Below are positions 1 through 11,377 of a DNA stretch of 64,000 bases, piece after piece (position 1 is the stretch's first letter; each line of letters begins with the position of its first letter). Both the position numbers and the translations under genes were made by a program. The notes under the pieces are model-generated. The model saw only the letters and a list, made by a program, of their open reading frames with translations, made no database searches and was not told the origin of the DNA. This DNA comes from Pristionchus mayeri (lineage: Eukaryota; Nematoda; Chromadorea; Rhabditida; Neodiplogasteridae), in NCBI GenBank assembly GCA_036245805.1, contig BTRK01000002.1:18779067-18843066 (forward strand). The letters run 5' to 3'.

Positions 1-3000
1 ATGTGAGAACAGAAGTGGGATTTACCGAGATACGGAATCATCCGAATCAATCTGCCTTACCGAGAATGCCATTATCTATGGTGACGTAGGATGGAGATGG
101 TGAAGACTGTGGAGTGATGTAGTGCGGTTCGCAGAGGAAAGAGGGAAACTAAAGTAAAAGAGATTTAAAATTTCAATTCTTAACAGCATGAAGTTACTAC
201 AGCAATGAAGAATGTCGAATCACTTACAGTGAGAAATATGATCCAGATGGTGCGGATTCTCTCCATTGTGAGATCTGGAATGAATGCCATTCGATAACTC
301 GAGTGAAATGGAACTGAAAGGGCAGAAAAAGGCGAGAGATGGAGTGCATTCGATAATTGAGAGAAGTGGAGAGAGGGCATTGTGATTGTAAACGAGACTG
401 TAGAGCTATTAGAGAAAGGGCAGATGTAGATGGACTGCCTACGGGGATCAACGGACTATGATGCAATCACACATGGAATAGATATTGATGCAGTTATCGA
501 TAGGGAGATATCAGAAGAAGTAGATCAGTGACATAATAGAGGAAGAGAGGAGGAGAACGGAAGTGGAATACCGTTTGTCAGTCAGTTTGTAGAAAGGGAA
601 AGGGAGAGGGGCGGAGCGAGAGTGGAAGGGCATGAAGAATTGGAGTCATAACTACCCTATTTATACCACCGACCACTCACTGTAATTATCAGCTTCATAA
701 ACGGACTACTTCACGTTATGATCCTATTATTTTAGAGAATCGAGAAGAGAGGAGACCGAGAAATTGGAGTCGAATGGCAAGAGATTGCGTTCGAATAGGA
801 TACGGTCGAAGAATGTAGAAGGGAAAGTGCAGTTTGAACGAAGTGATCACAGTTAAAATACTCGCTGAGCTAATGCAGAAATCGGGTAAGTCTTATCAGA
901 AGTGGGCAATGATGGGCTGAAGCAAGAAAAAAGACTGAACAGGCAGAGTAAAAAGGGGAGAGGAACCAACTATTGCAACATTTGAAACGAAGGAGGGTAC
1001 GAAGGAGGAGCAGGAATGGATTGATAGACCTAGAGGTGTCTCGTCTCCAGAGTGCCTTTATACCCTGCCACTCCCCTTGTCTTGGCCTCTCTTTCCGGAA
1101 GGAGGAGGAGCAGAGAGAGAGAGAGAAGAAGAAGAAGAAGCTACCGATCAGTGAGAGAGAAGGGGAAATGGAGAGAGATCAGAGAAGAAGAGGAGGGGGA
1201 ACCACACTTCCTCAGAGGGAGAAAGAATAGAATATTTCTGGAGTTGTTTCAGAGTGCGACCGTTAGTTGACAGTTGTCAAGAGTGATGAGTGACTGATCG
1301 AGTGTGGAACCATCGAGAGGAGGGAGTCGAGAAGATTCACCCATTGTCTACGAAAGATGATGTACAATATTTCTGCTCAAATGTTCTAAGATGAGCATCA
1401 CGTATATTTCAGTATCTGCACATACATGGGTAACTGGATTGCCTATCTATTTCTTTTCCCCTCATTCTCGTGAGTTCATAGGGCGCGAAGTCAGCATTCC
1501 CCACTGAAACAGCCTCTTTTTGGGTGTACTCCTCCCTCTCAAAAACAGCCATTCGCCTTGGAAATAGGAAGATACTTTGCATTGCAATGAACTGCCTTTC
1601 TAGTATGGCAGATCAGTGAAATGCTCGTTAATCCCACTCGGACTTCTTTGTCCATCCAATCACTGCAGTGTGCTATGGATATCCTTCTACATAATCATTC
1701 CATTTCATACTTTTTGAAATAGATTCCGAGTACTGCTCATTAGTTCTCGATGAGTATTCAAAGGTGACGCATCGTCTGATATGGGGGATCAAAAGGTAGG
1801 TCAGCCGAGAAAGGAGGAGAAAGGGGGACACGCCCTGTGATTTGCATGTAATGGCATGCCATCGACTCTCCGTATGGAAGAAAGAGTGCCCTTTCGACTC
1901 TTTGGAGCTTCCGAAAAAGAGCCTCATTGGGATCTGATTGCAGTCGATATCAAGGCCGTGTTTGATCGAGTCCCCCCTCTCTCTCTTTGTTCTCGATCTG
2001 CCGGTCGGAAGCAGTCTCTCTTTCTTAGCCACGGGCCAATCATTGCATCACTCAGATGACAGTTTGTGTGCCTTCTCTCACTCTCGGAACAGTTACCTCT
2101 GTGATGGAGTAATGAGTGGTAGAGAGAAGTAGTCCCGCAACTAATCTTTCTCTCATTATGAATGAACGAAGATCGAGGAGATTATCCATATCGATACAAA
2201 TTAAGTTGAAATATTTCAGAACAACTTGTAAAGTATAAGGGAGGGCGTATAAAAGCTCTCATCGTATTCATTGTATCAGAGTGGTATGCCCCTTCAATAA
2301 ACGGTTGCTCCCAACTCATGTTGTTGTGCATTGTGGAAGGAGGGGAAACACTACTCTCCGGGTTAGGGCCGGTCATCCCCCAGGTCGACTCCGCGTTCCT
2401 CCTTGGCCGCTCCGCATTCCGGTGCGTATGCCCATCCTGGGCCGAGGCACCGCAGGTGTCCATTGAGTATGTCAGGAGAACTCCGTCTCAGTGATTAGTT
2501 AAGAGAGTCCCAAGACTAACACCTAGCAATTATTCTCCCCATAGATTGTCCCCTTGTTAGGTCGCATGTCGTCTGCTTTGTAGCTCTATGCCCCACAGCA
2601 CCGTTCGTCCGACAAGGGTTCCTTTCTCTCTCAGTGCTTGGCAGCATCTTCGACCTCTCCTTCCTCTCACGCCACTGATCCCTCTTATCCCCTTTTGACC
2701 CAATCTTCATTGAGTGAGAGAAGTGCATCATATTCACAGACTACAGTATGCATAGTGAATCTCCCTTCCCTCAACTCGAGGGCACTCATCCCCTTTGGAA
2801 AGGTCTGACTCTCCCTCGGGTCCACTTTCTGTCATTACCTCAGTGGATGCATATCCTCCCTCTCCTCCCTTTAGGAGACGCACTCAACTAAGCCCTAATA
2901 GATTTCCAGGTCTTTTCCAATCTTCTTCCTCTCCCCCTGTATTCCCCCCGCCTCCATCCTCTCTTTCCATATCATTCGGAACGAAAGGAGAGCCATTCAA

Positions 3001-3060
3001 TCTCGAAAATCCGTTTCATCCATGTACAATCTGTTTGTTTCTCATTCCCCTTTATCTGAT
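1..3060. other. No supported gene; low-complexity purine/pyrimidine DNA
   Basis: Only short ORFs occur here, none with a recognisable domain or a chain of phase-compatible exons. Around 1080-1230 the DNA is strongly GA-rich. Around 2330-2470 there is a GC-rich island with an AATAAA just upstream (near 2296) that resembles nothing I recognise. A short plus-strand ORF at 1856-2059 contains a reverse-transcriptase-like string and is discussed as a finding. Confidence 0.6.
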
Positions 3061-3215
3061 TAGTATCCTCTATTCAATGACTTCATTCTCAATGGGGGAA
3101 CAGTCACTTCAATTTTCTCCTCGTGGTTCTTGAATATGTGTGAGAGAATTAGGAAAAGGCATTGTGGTGAAGTTGAATAACTTGATTATGAGAAGGAGAA
3201 GGGGAGGAATTGGAT
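3061..3215 (+). repeat. Direct repeat, left copy
   Basis: About 150 bases here recur in the same orientation at 3903-4049 with a few substitutions and small indels. Both copies run from a tagtat start through an ATGGGGGAACAGTCACTTC core to a gaggaattggat end. The two copies bracket an AT-rich interval with a 118-bp tandem array. No long ORF or terminal inverted repeat is visible, so an LTR-type element cannot be claimed. Confidence 0.85.
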
Positions 3216-3314
3216 TTTAACATTAAATAAATATTTGAATATTATTGCTCTGAGTTCGCAAATAAAGCGTACATTTCTTTGACGATTTTACAAAATGATA
3301 ATTAGTAATTGCAT

Positions 3315-3860
3315 TTCCCTACATTTAGCTAACACTTTCTTCGAAACTCAGTAATCTGCGAAATTTAGGAACGAGAAAATTAGTTCACTGGAAGCCGGGA
3401 GCACTAGTTCACTAGTTCACTGGATGTAACTGGGGGCTGATATCGTCGGAAAGAATGCTTGGATATGTTCCCGGCATTTAGCTATCACGTTCTTAAGAAT
3501 TTAGAACGAGTCAAGTAGTTAACTGGAAACCGGGAGTTTAGATGCAACTGGGGGCTGATATCGTCGGAAAGAATGCTTGGATATGTTCCCGGCATTTAGC
3601 TATCATGTTCTTAAGAACGTAGAACGAGTCAAGTAGTTAACTGGAAACCGGGAGTTTAGATGCAACTGGGGGCGGATATCGTCGGGAAGAATGCTTGGAT
3701 ATGTTTCCGCCATTTAGCTATCACGTTCTTAAGAACTTAGAACGAGTCAAGTAGTTAACTGGAAACCGGGAGTTTAGATGCAACTGGCCGCTGAGATCTT
3801 CGGAAAGAAAGCTCGTGTTTCGTCATTTAGCTACTTCTCTCTTCGAAACTTCATTCTTAA
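3315..3860 (+). repeat. 118-bp tandem repeat, about 4.5 copies
   Basis: The landmark CTGATATCGTCGG and its variants recur with starts near 3431, 3549, 3667 and 3785, a period of 118 bases. Each unit also has CATTTAGCTATCACGTTCTTAAGAA and TTAACTGGAAACCGGGAG-like segments. The first and last units are degenerate, and the two central ones are nearly identical. The array is AT-richer than its surroundings and lies between the two copies of a direct repeat. Confidence 0.85.
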
Positions 3861-3902
3861 AAAATTATTAAACTGTGCATCTTAAAAACTTAGTCAACTA
3901 GT

Positions 3903-4049
3903 TAGTATACTCTCTATTCAATGACTTTATTCTCAATGGGGGAACAGTCACTTCAATTTTCTCCTCGTGGTTCTTGAATATGTGAGGAAAAGGCATTGTG
4001 GTGAAGTCGAATAACTTGATTATGAGAAAGAGAAGGGGAGGAATTGGAT
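3903..4049 (+). repeat. Direct repeat, right copy
   Basis: This is the second copy of the segment at 3061-3215, in the same orientation. It lacks roughly ten bases (a tgagagaatt stretch) after the gaatatgtg motif and has a few substitutions. Its position right after the 118-bp array suggests the array and the repeat pair arose in one duplication or insertion event. Confidence 0.85.
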
Positions 4050-7002
4050 GAGAGAGCTAATCTTCCTCTCATCCAATCAAGAAGATTTACGAGAGGATAC
4101 TGTAGGAATTATACTATCCCATCATGTCACTAATATAAATAACGTACAAATCTTTGTTTTCATTAAGCGATATTAATCCATTGTAGTCTTGTGGGTAGTG
4201 ATTTTCAGGGAGGAAAATAAAAACGAAGTTAAAAGAGGAGAGTGAGATTACGTGTGTATGATATGCATCTGCGGATTCAATTCTCGTCGTCAAAGGGGGC
4301 AGATGTTCTTCCCATTTGCCCGTGTTGAATTCCCCGTTAGAAGGGAGGATCAATGGAGTCCGCAGCTCGTTTAGTCACTACAAATACATCCATCCTTCTC
4401 TCTTTTCCTCTCTGAAATCCGATGCTAATTATCGCAACTTCTCCGTCCAATCTCTCCTCATATTCCCCTCCATTCATCCCCTCTTTAGACCCTTCGATTC
4501 TTGGTAAACTCCATCCCTGCAACCTCTCAAATTGCATCCGACCACGTGCATTATTTGCCCCTTTCTCTTCAATTCTCGCGTCTTCCTCACAGTATTCCAT
4601 TCCACCCATCTATTCTCTCATATTTCAAGCCATGATCAAGAGACCTCGAAGACCACGCTTCTGCTAACAGTCTTCCCTCCTCCTCCTCCAATTCTCACTC
4701 TTCATTTCCTTGGGAGAAAGTAGTGGAATGACGTCGATCGGAGGGTTCTCATTCACAATTCGTAGATGGAAAGGAATAAGCAAAGGAGAGAATGACTGAC
4801 TGATTCCTCCCTCTATTTCCCACTCCATCTCCATCCTAATATCCTCTCTGTTTAGACTGTTCTATTCTTTCGTCTTCTTCTCACAGCATTGCAAGAGTTT
4901 GGGGGGGGGGGGGGGGGCTAATAGTGTCCACTTAGCGATGGTTTGTGGTTGGATCTCCGACGATCTCCTCTCTCCTCTCCTCGTCCTTTTTCCTTCCTTC
5001 GCTCCTCCGTGTCGATAACTCACCATCACTCGTATGTACGTAATAACCACTTGTGAATAGGAATAAGGAGGAAGAATGAGGAGGAGACGTATTCATTCCC
5101 TTCTCATCCTATCTCAATCCTACTCTCGATGGCCAAAACAGCGACTCGAAGATGTCTTCTGTTCATTGAATGGAGAGAATGAGAGTGAACTCATCCCGAC
5201 CTGCTTCCTTCTATTTTCCCTCTTACCATCTTCATTTCTTTCACGCCTCGTCATTTCGACCCGCAGAGAATCCCCATCCTATTTACTCTTCCTTCCTCAT
5301 CTTTTCTCCTCCTTCGCATCTTCTCCTTTCCAATCAGTTCGATCCTTCGAGAGAGTATCCGTCGCCCCGAATGGCGCATTCCCTAAATGATTCCTACAAC
5401 CACGTATCTAATAAAAAAGTATCCGGCATACTGTACATAGAGTGCGTACTGAAGAGTAATCCTTCTTTTTATGCTTGAGCTGATCGAGCTCTCAAAATGC
5501 GGTAGACAGAAGAAGCAAAGAGGCGAGTAAGTGGAAATGGGCACTTTTGGGTGTCTCGTCAGTTGAGTGAAGAGGAACAGAGAGAAAGAAGAGTGAACGG
5601 AAGACAATCCATAGATACGATAATCGAGTAGGAAAGATAGGAAGGAGACGAAATGCAGAGTAGATCAGGAGAGTCCCTTCACTCTCACCATTCACTGTTC
5701 CATCCTGTTGCAATTCTTGAATTTCCTTCTAATTTCTCGCTCCTTCTCACTCTGCTTCTTTCATTCGATCCCTGAGAACCGTAAATTCGCTTTATTCATA
5801 ACTTTTCCTTCTTGGCATATAAAATGCATAGATAGGCAACGCTTATTGCCCATAATCTCCTGATTGATTCGAGGGAGACTCGCTACCGTTCACACCCACA
5901 ACACTCTTTCCCGCAGTACTCAACCCCCGACCCTTATTTTCCATATTTTTGCTACAAACGAATGACAATAAAATTCCATGTGTCCAATGTGAACTAATGC
6001 GTTTGAAATTCGTTTATCCCTTCTGTTCACGGATAACAAAACGATAATGGAGCCCGAGGGAGAGGAAGGAGGCACCAGAGAGGAGTGTCTCTCTGAGTCA
6101 TTCCCCTCTTCGAACCTCCTCATCCTCTTTTATATCCTTGGCCTGAGGAAACTTGGCAGGTCATTCGGAATGCACTCCACCCTCTCATCCTCTCCCCTCC
6201 TTTCATTCCTTCGATTGACTGAATCTCATCGTCATCTCTTCTCAATTATGGTCCATCTCTTCTCTCCCATTCCAATCTCCTCGATTGCATCTCAATCTTG
6301 TCATTCTCCACTCCAAACTCGAACGATGCCCGATTCCATTCCTTTTGTCTATCTCTGCTTCATGGTCGTTGCTCGATAGATGAAGTAGGCTGCACCTTCC
6401 CCTCTCTCCCTCCAACTGTCTCTTCTTCAATCGGTATTCTTCATCTCTCCTCTCCCCTAGGGAACTTCTCCCGTCTCATTCATCAGTGTAGCTATCACGG
6501 CTCGTGATCTACTGCATAAATAAGACTGGAGCTGACAAACTTCCACTCCCTTTCACTATTTCTTCCCTCGTCTCTCCAGTGTGTGAACTCCCGTAGACTC
6601 CACTCGAAGGAGCAAAAAGAAGTTCCACTCCACTACAATCCACCCATGACCTGTCAACATCGCTCTCATGCTCATATACTCTGATTAATTATTATATTGT
6701 CCATTTGCCGTAATGGCTACGTCGTGCGCTACCTTCACGACCATAATTAACACGTTGCAAATCAGAGTGATGAAAAAAGTTGTTCTGGCATTTGAAAATA
6801 CGAAATTGGTGTTCTATTCGCCTTTCTCAACCCAGTTTCTCAATCGAATGTTCGTTCATGCATTTGAATATTCGCAGGCAGGTTGTCGTCCTCACATAAG
6901 TACATCCTCCTCTTCATCCGTTTCTCATTCGCCCTCAGTCTAATTATCACTGTATCTCATATACTCATAGACCAGCAGCTAATCAATCGATAATCTTCAG
7001 TA
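4050..7002. other. No supported gene; includes a G17 homopolymer
   Basis: This stretch is pyrimidine-rich and carries only short, compositionally driven ORFs. A run of 17 G occupies 4901-4917. The last few hundred bases precede the GPCR gene and probably hold its promoter, but no core element is recognisable. A ttcag at 6996-7000 lies just before the GPCR start codon and may be a spliced-leader acceptor. Confidence 0.55.
6996..7000 (+). promoter_or_regulatory. Possible trans-splice acceptor before the GPCR start
   Basis: A ttcag sits two bases upstream of the first in-frame ATG of the GPCR model (7003). In nematodes spliced leaders are usually joined at such a site a few bases before the start codon. 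The placement is seen in the sequence; its use is inference. Confidence 0.4.
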
Positions 7003-10000
7003 ATGAGCGAGGAGTTACTCCTCTTCATCAATGATTCTTCCAATTCGACGAATGGGACAGACGAGTGTGGATACTCGGAGGGGCCAGTCAGTCTACAGAG
7101 GTGACCCCTTCAACTCCTTCCCCTGCTCAATTACTCCCTTCAGATTCATCATCATCTTCGTCTGTTCTCTTCTCGCGAGTGTTGGAGTTCTCTGTAATCT
7201 CGTTCGTGTCTCTCTCTGATCTTTGATCTCTCTCTCTCCTTCAGATTCTCTTGGCAGTCTTCCGTCGCAGTCTTCCCTCCTCAGTCTTCCTGGCTGGTCT
7301 CTCTCTCTTGGATGCTCTCCTTTGTCTCACGTGAGGAACACTTCCTTCTCCCCTTTTCTCCTTTGCGAATTTCATGGCGAATCGCCTAAGGCGATATTGA
7401 ATTCGTTCGAAATGCGACCACCCTCCTCATGACGTTTGCGAGACCTGCTTCTGTGTTCGCTACTGCACAAAAATTGGAGATTTGAGAATGCAAGAGGGAT
7501 AAAAAATAGATTAAGATGGAGAAAAGGCACTTCGCAAATATGAAATGGTCTTGAAACAGTCGAAGTCCATAGAAGAAGTCCATCGTCATGGGGAAATAAC
7601 CAAACGAGATTAAAGAAGGACTGTCAGCAAAGTTGAACTTTTGACGCTGTCATAACCACGACCTGGCTTTGCATAACCATAAGAGATTCTGAAAATTTCA
7701 CATTCATATCTCTATTTGGATCCAATATATCATTAGCTGGCATAGTGCCAAGGAGGGCTTGTAGGGAAGGGACGTGCGGGAATTCAAATATCTTGAGGAT
7801 CTGTCAAAAAAATTGGTGGGAATCGATCCCCCATCCTCTCGATTACAAGGCGGCCGCTCTACCACTGAGCTATCAACCGATGGTTGTTGACCCTCCTTGC
7901 TCGCGCAATGATCTTTGGATGATGGGCTAGGTCATGGTTGTGACAGCATCAAAATGTAACTTTGCTAACACTCCTTCTTTAAAATAGAACAATTCGTTTG
8001 CAGTTACGTGCTTCTCTTCGGAGTGGATGCCTCCTGCAATCATCTGCAGCTCGAATTCCTCTTTCGACTCTACCACGACTATCTCAAGATCATCTTCTTC
8101 CTCTGCAGGGCGAGTGATCTCATGGAGACAGAGCATTCAGAGTGAACTCCTCATCTGCAGGTGGTCCAATTCGCGATGCCGTACATGCTCATCCTTGCCA
8201 CTCTCGAGAGATTCACTTGGACTGCGGGGGAACACGTACGGTGGGTGTCTCCGCCTCTTTTCACTATCATATCAGACGTTTTCACTTCGATAAATCCAGA
8301 AAGGCAAAGTACCCTCCTCCATTTGACAGGTAAGAAAACTAGCTCGTGTCCCTTCCCCTCTCATCTCTATCTTAGCTGTGAGTAGTGCCAAAAAGGGAAG
8401 TTGAAAAGGAAGAATAATGGTCAAAACAAAGATAGCCCCTCGGGAGGGAATCATTGCTCCGATTTGCTTCCTCAGATGACAATGGGGTCGAACAAACAGA
8501 CGTCTTACTGTGATGTTCCATCCTCCCCTCATTCGACCTTATTTCGCAGTCCTTGTATGAAATGATGATCCAGTACTCCTCCGTGCTTCTCATTCTGTTC
8601 CTTCCTCTTCTCTTCGTCCTCTCAAGAGTATTTCCAGACCGATTCTCCATTCCAAAACGAGCTTTTCCTCCTCTTCTCGGCCGTAGGTAAATTGACAATT
8701 TAGGAAGCGCGCGCTCTCTTCCTTTCGCAGTTCATTGGATGAAATCGTGCCCAGTCCGAATAAGATTACCGACCACAAATGGGAATGGAGAGGGAAGGAG
8801 AGGGAGGAGGATGGAGTGGGAGAGAAGGAGGGAAGGGGGGAGAATGCACTCAATCGAATAATCATGGAATGCACTCGTAGTGAGGGAAGGTGTGAACAGT
8901 CAAGGGAATGAGTGATGGTAGAAGTAGTAGTTTTAAGTAGTAGTCTGTGGATTGAGAAGCAGTGCGGTAATCTGATTTCTCTTGCAGCAGATTCCTGTCG
9001 TGTCTCTTCTCTGACAAGGGACGACAGATCACAGCCATGGCCATCATCCTCCTCAGTCTCGCATTCAGAATCATCGTCTACTTCTCCTTCGAGGTGACCA
9101 TCTCCATTGGAAGAAGCTAATATAGAGAAGAAGAGTGGGTACATGGCTGCAAACAGCGTGGGCTGCCCCCTTCATTACCAGGAATAACTCGATTTAGACG
9201 TGCACCACTGCAGAAACTGAAGTATTTGTCTGCAGATAGTCGAATTCCCCGACTGCGAAGATCTCTTCTCCTCGATGTCTCCCGTGCCGAATCCATTCGT
9301 CGAATACGACATCTACCAGATATACGAAGTGCACGTCGTCACTTCACTACAGGTCAATCACGATGAAGTTATGAACTGAATGGAGGATTTACTGCATTCG
9401 ACTAGTGATCAATACCAATTGGCAATATAAATGAAGAAGAGAAAGTTCAGACAGTGATTCCCTTCATCGTCCTCATCGTTCTCAATGCGATGATCATCAT
9501 CAAGATGTGTGGAGAGAAACGAGATCAGGTATGGGATGTCCTCCCCCTTCTCTTCCCTTCGCACTTGGTTTGCTTCCTAACCCGCTTCCCCTCATCATTT
9601 CTCGATTGCTTCCCTTCCCTTCTGATTGCTCTTCTCTCCACACAGGGAATCATCAACAGAATGAGGAGTGCAGCAGAGGAAGTGAGAGCAGAGAGAGAAG
9701 CAATGCAGAGAGAACAGGTCGAGAGACGCCCTCTCCCTCCATACCATGCATCCTCAGATACCATTCGAGTCTTCCTATCCTGCATCACCGTCCTTCTTGT
9801 TGTGCCATTTAGTAATGAGTTGGTAATGAGATGGTGGTTGGTAGTTAGATGTCAGAAGATGCTCAGCAGATACTGCATGCTTGCTTCAGTGATTCGTTCA
9901 CTGAAACTGCCTTGTGTGTTGTGTTGCCTGTGCTAACTAATGAGGAATAGAACGTGAGCAGAGAATGAGGATCTCCTTCTGTCGATGCATCCAAGGGGAA

Positions 10001-10633
10001 TCAATGGATGTTTTCTCTCTCAGGTGTGTACTCAACACATGGTGAAGAAGGCCTCGATCATCGCCAATTCTTCCTCTCTCCCTGAACATTACGTACTGAT
10101 GGAAGTGACCAATGGAATGGTGCAGGAGAGCTTCAATAGCAAGTGAGCATCCATCTACTCTCGACTACTCACGAATCAATTCTCAATAATGATCACTCAA
10201 TCTCTTCTCTCAGGTCGAATCGCGAGAAGGCGATCCAGCTGCGGAATGCAGTCTTCACCATGCTGGTCATCGTCCTCTCCTATCTCGTATGCAATGGTAA
10301 GACTTGAAACATAGAATTGATTTGAGAGATTTCCTTCAGTTGGTTGAAACAAAGTGTCTTCTAAGCAGTGGATGGTTGACTGTTCATTCTGCAGGTCTGC
10401 ATCTGTTCCTTCTGTACTACGAGAAGTTGTCTCCCTCCGACCTCTACGTGGGCGACTCTCGAGTCTCCACTTCCTTCTACATCGCCCTCTCTGATGCAGT
10501 CTCCATCTCCTACATGCTCTCCTCTGCCATTCGTCTATTCATCTATGCCAAGTGCAATCCCAAGTTGAGGAAAGAGTTGAAGCAGTATCTGTGGGGAGGA
10601 GAGTACGTGCCCACGAGTGAGGAGGACTCGTAA
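7003..10633 (+). CDS. Class A (rhodopsin-type) peptide-like G protein-coupled receptor
   Basis: Twelve exons give 412 residues: 7003-7100, 7144-7201, 7245-7330, 8004-8109, 8161-8240, 8991-9093, 9236-9352, 9451-9528, 9646-9717, 10024-10142, 10214-10296, 10395-10633. All phases agree. The N-terminus carries Asn-rich glycosylation-type sites (NDSSNSTNGT). Seven hydrophobic segments follow. TM1 has GVLCN, TM2 has LSLLDALLC, and TM3 starts after LCRVVQF and ends in LERF where DRY is usual. TM5 is IPFIVLIVLNAM, the third loop is charged, and TM7 is followed by an amphipathic basic tail (KCNPKLRKELK). The intron at 8110-8160 starts with GC (gcgagt). TM6 and TM7 are joined by an exon break inside a Gly codon. 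The layout suggests a neuropeptide receptor, perhaps FMRFamide-receptor-like, but I cannot name the ligand or the worm orthologue. The third-loop exons are the least certain part. Confidence 0.85.
7217..7231 (+). repeat. Dispersed 15-mer TGATCTTTGATCTCT (first of nine)
   Basis: The same or nearly the same 15-mer occurs at 7217, 12311, 25855, 28388, 40857, 41192 (ends CTTT), 41724, 51309 and 51420, always on the plus strand. Eight of nine copies are in introns. It is an internal near-duplication of TGATCTT/TGATCTCT. Confidence 0.9.
7808..7880 (-). tRNA. tRNA-Thr(TGT)-like sequence, probably degenerate
   Basis: On the minus strand an intact A box (TAGCTCAGTGGTAGAGC) and a B-box-like GGGATCGATTCCC flank a CTTGTAA loop, which would give anticodon TGT. 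The acceptor ends do not pair well and the anticodon stem has several mismatches, so this is more likely a tRNA pseudogene or tRNA-derived element than a working tRNA. It lies inside the 673-bp third intron of the GPCR gene, on the opposite strand. Confidence 0.45.
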
Positions 10634-10957
10634 GGGGGACATTCTCCCCTCAGCTCTCCCCTCTCTGTGCACTCATTTTGTTTTATCTATGACTGCTCTC
10701 AGTGTGACAATGCTATTTCTTGGGTTATGTGCTATCCACTGATTCAAGTAACTCTGGCTCGTCTATCAATGCATAATTATTCCTTCTTTGCCATTTTCAT
10801 ATCACGGCTTGTTGTTGTTTAGTAATCGATGAGAAGAATCAAACCGATTCGAAGCATTTCTCTCTCGGGTGAATATATCCAGATTCTGACTATTCTATCA
10901 ACTACGCACTATAACAGCTTCTTCTTTTGGTTGTAACGTTTTCTTGAATTCCGAGTA

Positions 10958-10963
10958 AATAAA
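10958..10963 (+). promoter_or_regulatory. Poly(A) signal AATAAA of the GPCR gene
   Basis: A canonical AATAAA lies about 325 bases after the GPCR stop codon and before the next same-strand gene at 11378, so it fits as that gene's cleavage signal. I saw no better hexamer between the two genes. Confidence 0.5.
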
Positions 10964-11377
10964 GATTGATTTTTCGGCCTAAGAATAATATTTTGCCCGT
11001 TCTTGACTGTTTTCTTCTCGGTCTTATCAGTGTCTCTCATTCATTTCTCCATCTCTCGTTGATCTGAGAATGGAAGGGGAATGGGTAATAATCAACTGAC
11101 AATTCAACCTCTCCCTTATCACTATTTTCGTCCTCACGTACAGTCTGTCCCTCTCTTACTTTGAACCACAGCATTGACTACTTTCTGTCGATATCCCACT
11201 TCAATAACTCATTGGATCATCGGCTCCATTCATTCATTTGACTTGAATTCAACTAGTAGAAATGTGAATTCCCACACTCGAATGTTGTGATCACAGTTAG
11301 TCCGATGTCCCAGTCTCGAAGAGTACCTTTACTTTTACCTTTTTAAGTTAGTTGAATAATTCTTGTTCATCTCCCAG

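Noticed and set aside
9718..9936. Extension of the GPCR third-loop exon through a hydrophobic stretch (VFLSCITVLLVVPF)
   Set aside because: It would add an eighth membrane segment before the real TM6; ending the exon at 9717 keeps phase and seven helices.
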